A stretch of DNA of 64,000 nucleotides from Eutreptiella sp. 'Long Island Sound 2002' (lineage: Eukaryota > Euglenozoa > Euglenophyceae > Eutreptiales > Eutreptiaceae). This document shows, one piece after another, positions 63,572 through 64,000 of the stretch. Within the stretch, counting starts at the first letter, position 1. Each line of letters begins with the position of its first letter. Made by a program: the position numbers and the translations under genes. Below the pieces are notes generated by a model. That model did not search any database. It was not told the origin of the DNA and worked only from the letters and a program-made list of their open reading frames with translations. The stretch covers positions 19,315,017-19,379,016 of the forward strand of contig OZ038379.1 of NCBI GenBank assembly GCA_964036045.1, read 5' to 3'.

Positions 63572-64000
63572 TTGGTCAAGCATGTGGCCAAGAAGGTATT
63601 GCAAACGCAACATTGAAGTGAAGGGTGCGTGGGGGGTAACGTGATTGGGGAGCAGTTCGTCCACCATTTGGCCATGTGAGCTTTGTGATGATCCATGCCA
63701 TCCTACATCCCACCGACAGAGCAACACACATCCATGCCATCAGCCATCCGTTGGGTTGGCTGTTCAATAGGGGCACCAACGCACCATTTCAAAATTGTGT
63801 GGGCATTGTCTCATTTGTGGACCGCGAGGTCAAAGGCCCTGCAGAACGATAGAAAATCCAAAATTTTCACTACGCGAGGCCTGCCCCAGATTCTGGAAGT
63901 GGTCACCAGCCACCAAGATACCAGGGATTGAGTCGAAATGCAATGCAGGTGCGGGCAAAATACCATTGAAACGGCTGTTATGGACAGCCACTGGCTGGTT
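63572..64000 (+). pseudogene. TGA-interrupted frame, second copy, cut by window end
   Basis: Counterpart of 54209-54637. One difference, GAC to AAC (63845), gives QNDRKSK for QDDRKSK. The TGA after QDTRD is conserved. Confidence 0.45.

Larger units (their letters stand above)
58103..64000. repeat. Tandem duplication unit C, copy 2 (incomplete at window end)
   Basis: Near-identical to 48733-54637, with very few substitutions (for example TTTGCA to GTGCAT at 58721 and ACC to AGC at 63284). The largest change is the G tract at 62804-62816 (16 G at 53437 in copy 1). The C tract after GTAACC is also shorter here. Gene-free stretches match copy 1. Confidence 0.95.

Overview
The window is eukaryotic nuclear DNA with no recognisable complete housekeeping gene, rRNA or tRNA. 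A eukaryote is indicated by GT-AG junctions that join open frames in phase (donor at 49804, acceptor ending at 51210), roughly 1.4 kb introns, abundant micro- and minisatellites, a degenerate TTAGGG-type telomeric block (56148-56245) and large near-identical segmental duplications. Runs of 12-20 G or C recur every few kb. The most convincing coding pieces are GC-rich at third positions. A protist or alga with about 50% GC would fit, but the sequence does not fix the taxon. I recognised no named gene, so all gene symbols are empty.

Layout. 0-6.4 kb is a mosaic of small dispersed repeats with broken coding fragments and one small Pro/Lys-rich ORF. 7.26-7.87 kb holds an intact 202-aa coiled-coil protein on the minus strand. 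9.03-9.45 kb is a 31-bp tandem repeat with a 155-bp higher-order period. 10.47-14.13 kb is a decayed minus-strand gene of transposon-like character with zinc-binding-type Cys clusters, broken by frameshifts and three internal stops. 14.2-15.1 kb is the first of three arrays of one 85-bp minisatellite.

From 17.8 kb to the end the window is built from duplicated blocks. A1 (17788-25064) + B1 (25065-28612) is followed, after a 127-bp spacer, by A2 (28740-36008) + a 6-kb segment U (36009-42004) + B2 (42005-48732). This is most simply a tandem duplication of an ancestral A-U-B unit whose first copy lost U. C1 (48733-58102) then follows and is repeated head to tail as C2 (58103 to beyond the window end). 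Copies differ by about 1% or less by eye. The main differences are homopolymer lengths and tandem-repeat copy number: the 85-bp minisatellite has 3 units in B1 and about 33 in B2.

Unit C carries the clearest gene system: two neighbouring, diverged paralogues with a conserved N-terminal motif, a long Gly/Ser-rich linker and a conserved C-terminal domain. The first has a phase-matched coiled-coil 5' exon and looks intact in both copies. The second is frameshifted in both. Most other coding-like stretches are decaying: the same ORF is broken differently in A1 and A2, and one 1.2-kb frame in C is interrupted mainly by TGA. The overall picture is a repeat-dense, possibly subtelomeric or heterochromatic region undergoing recent serial tandem duplication.
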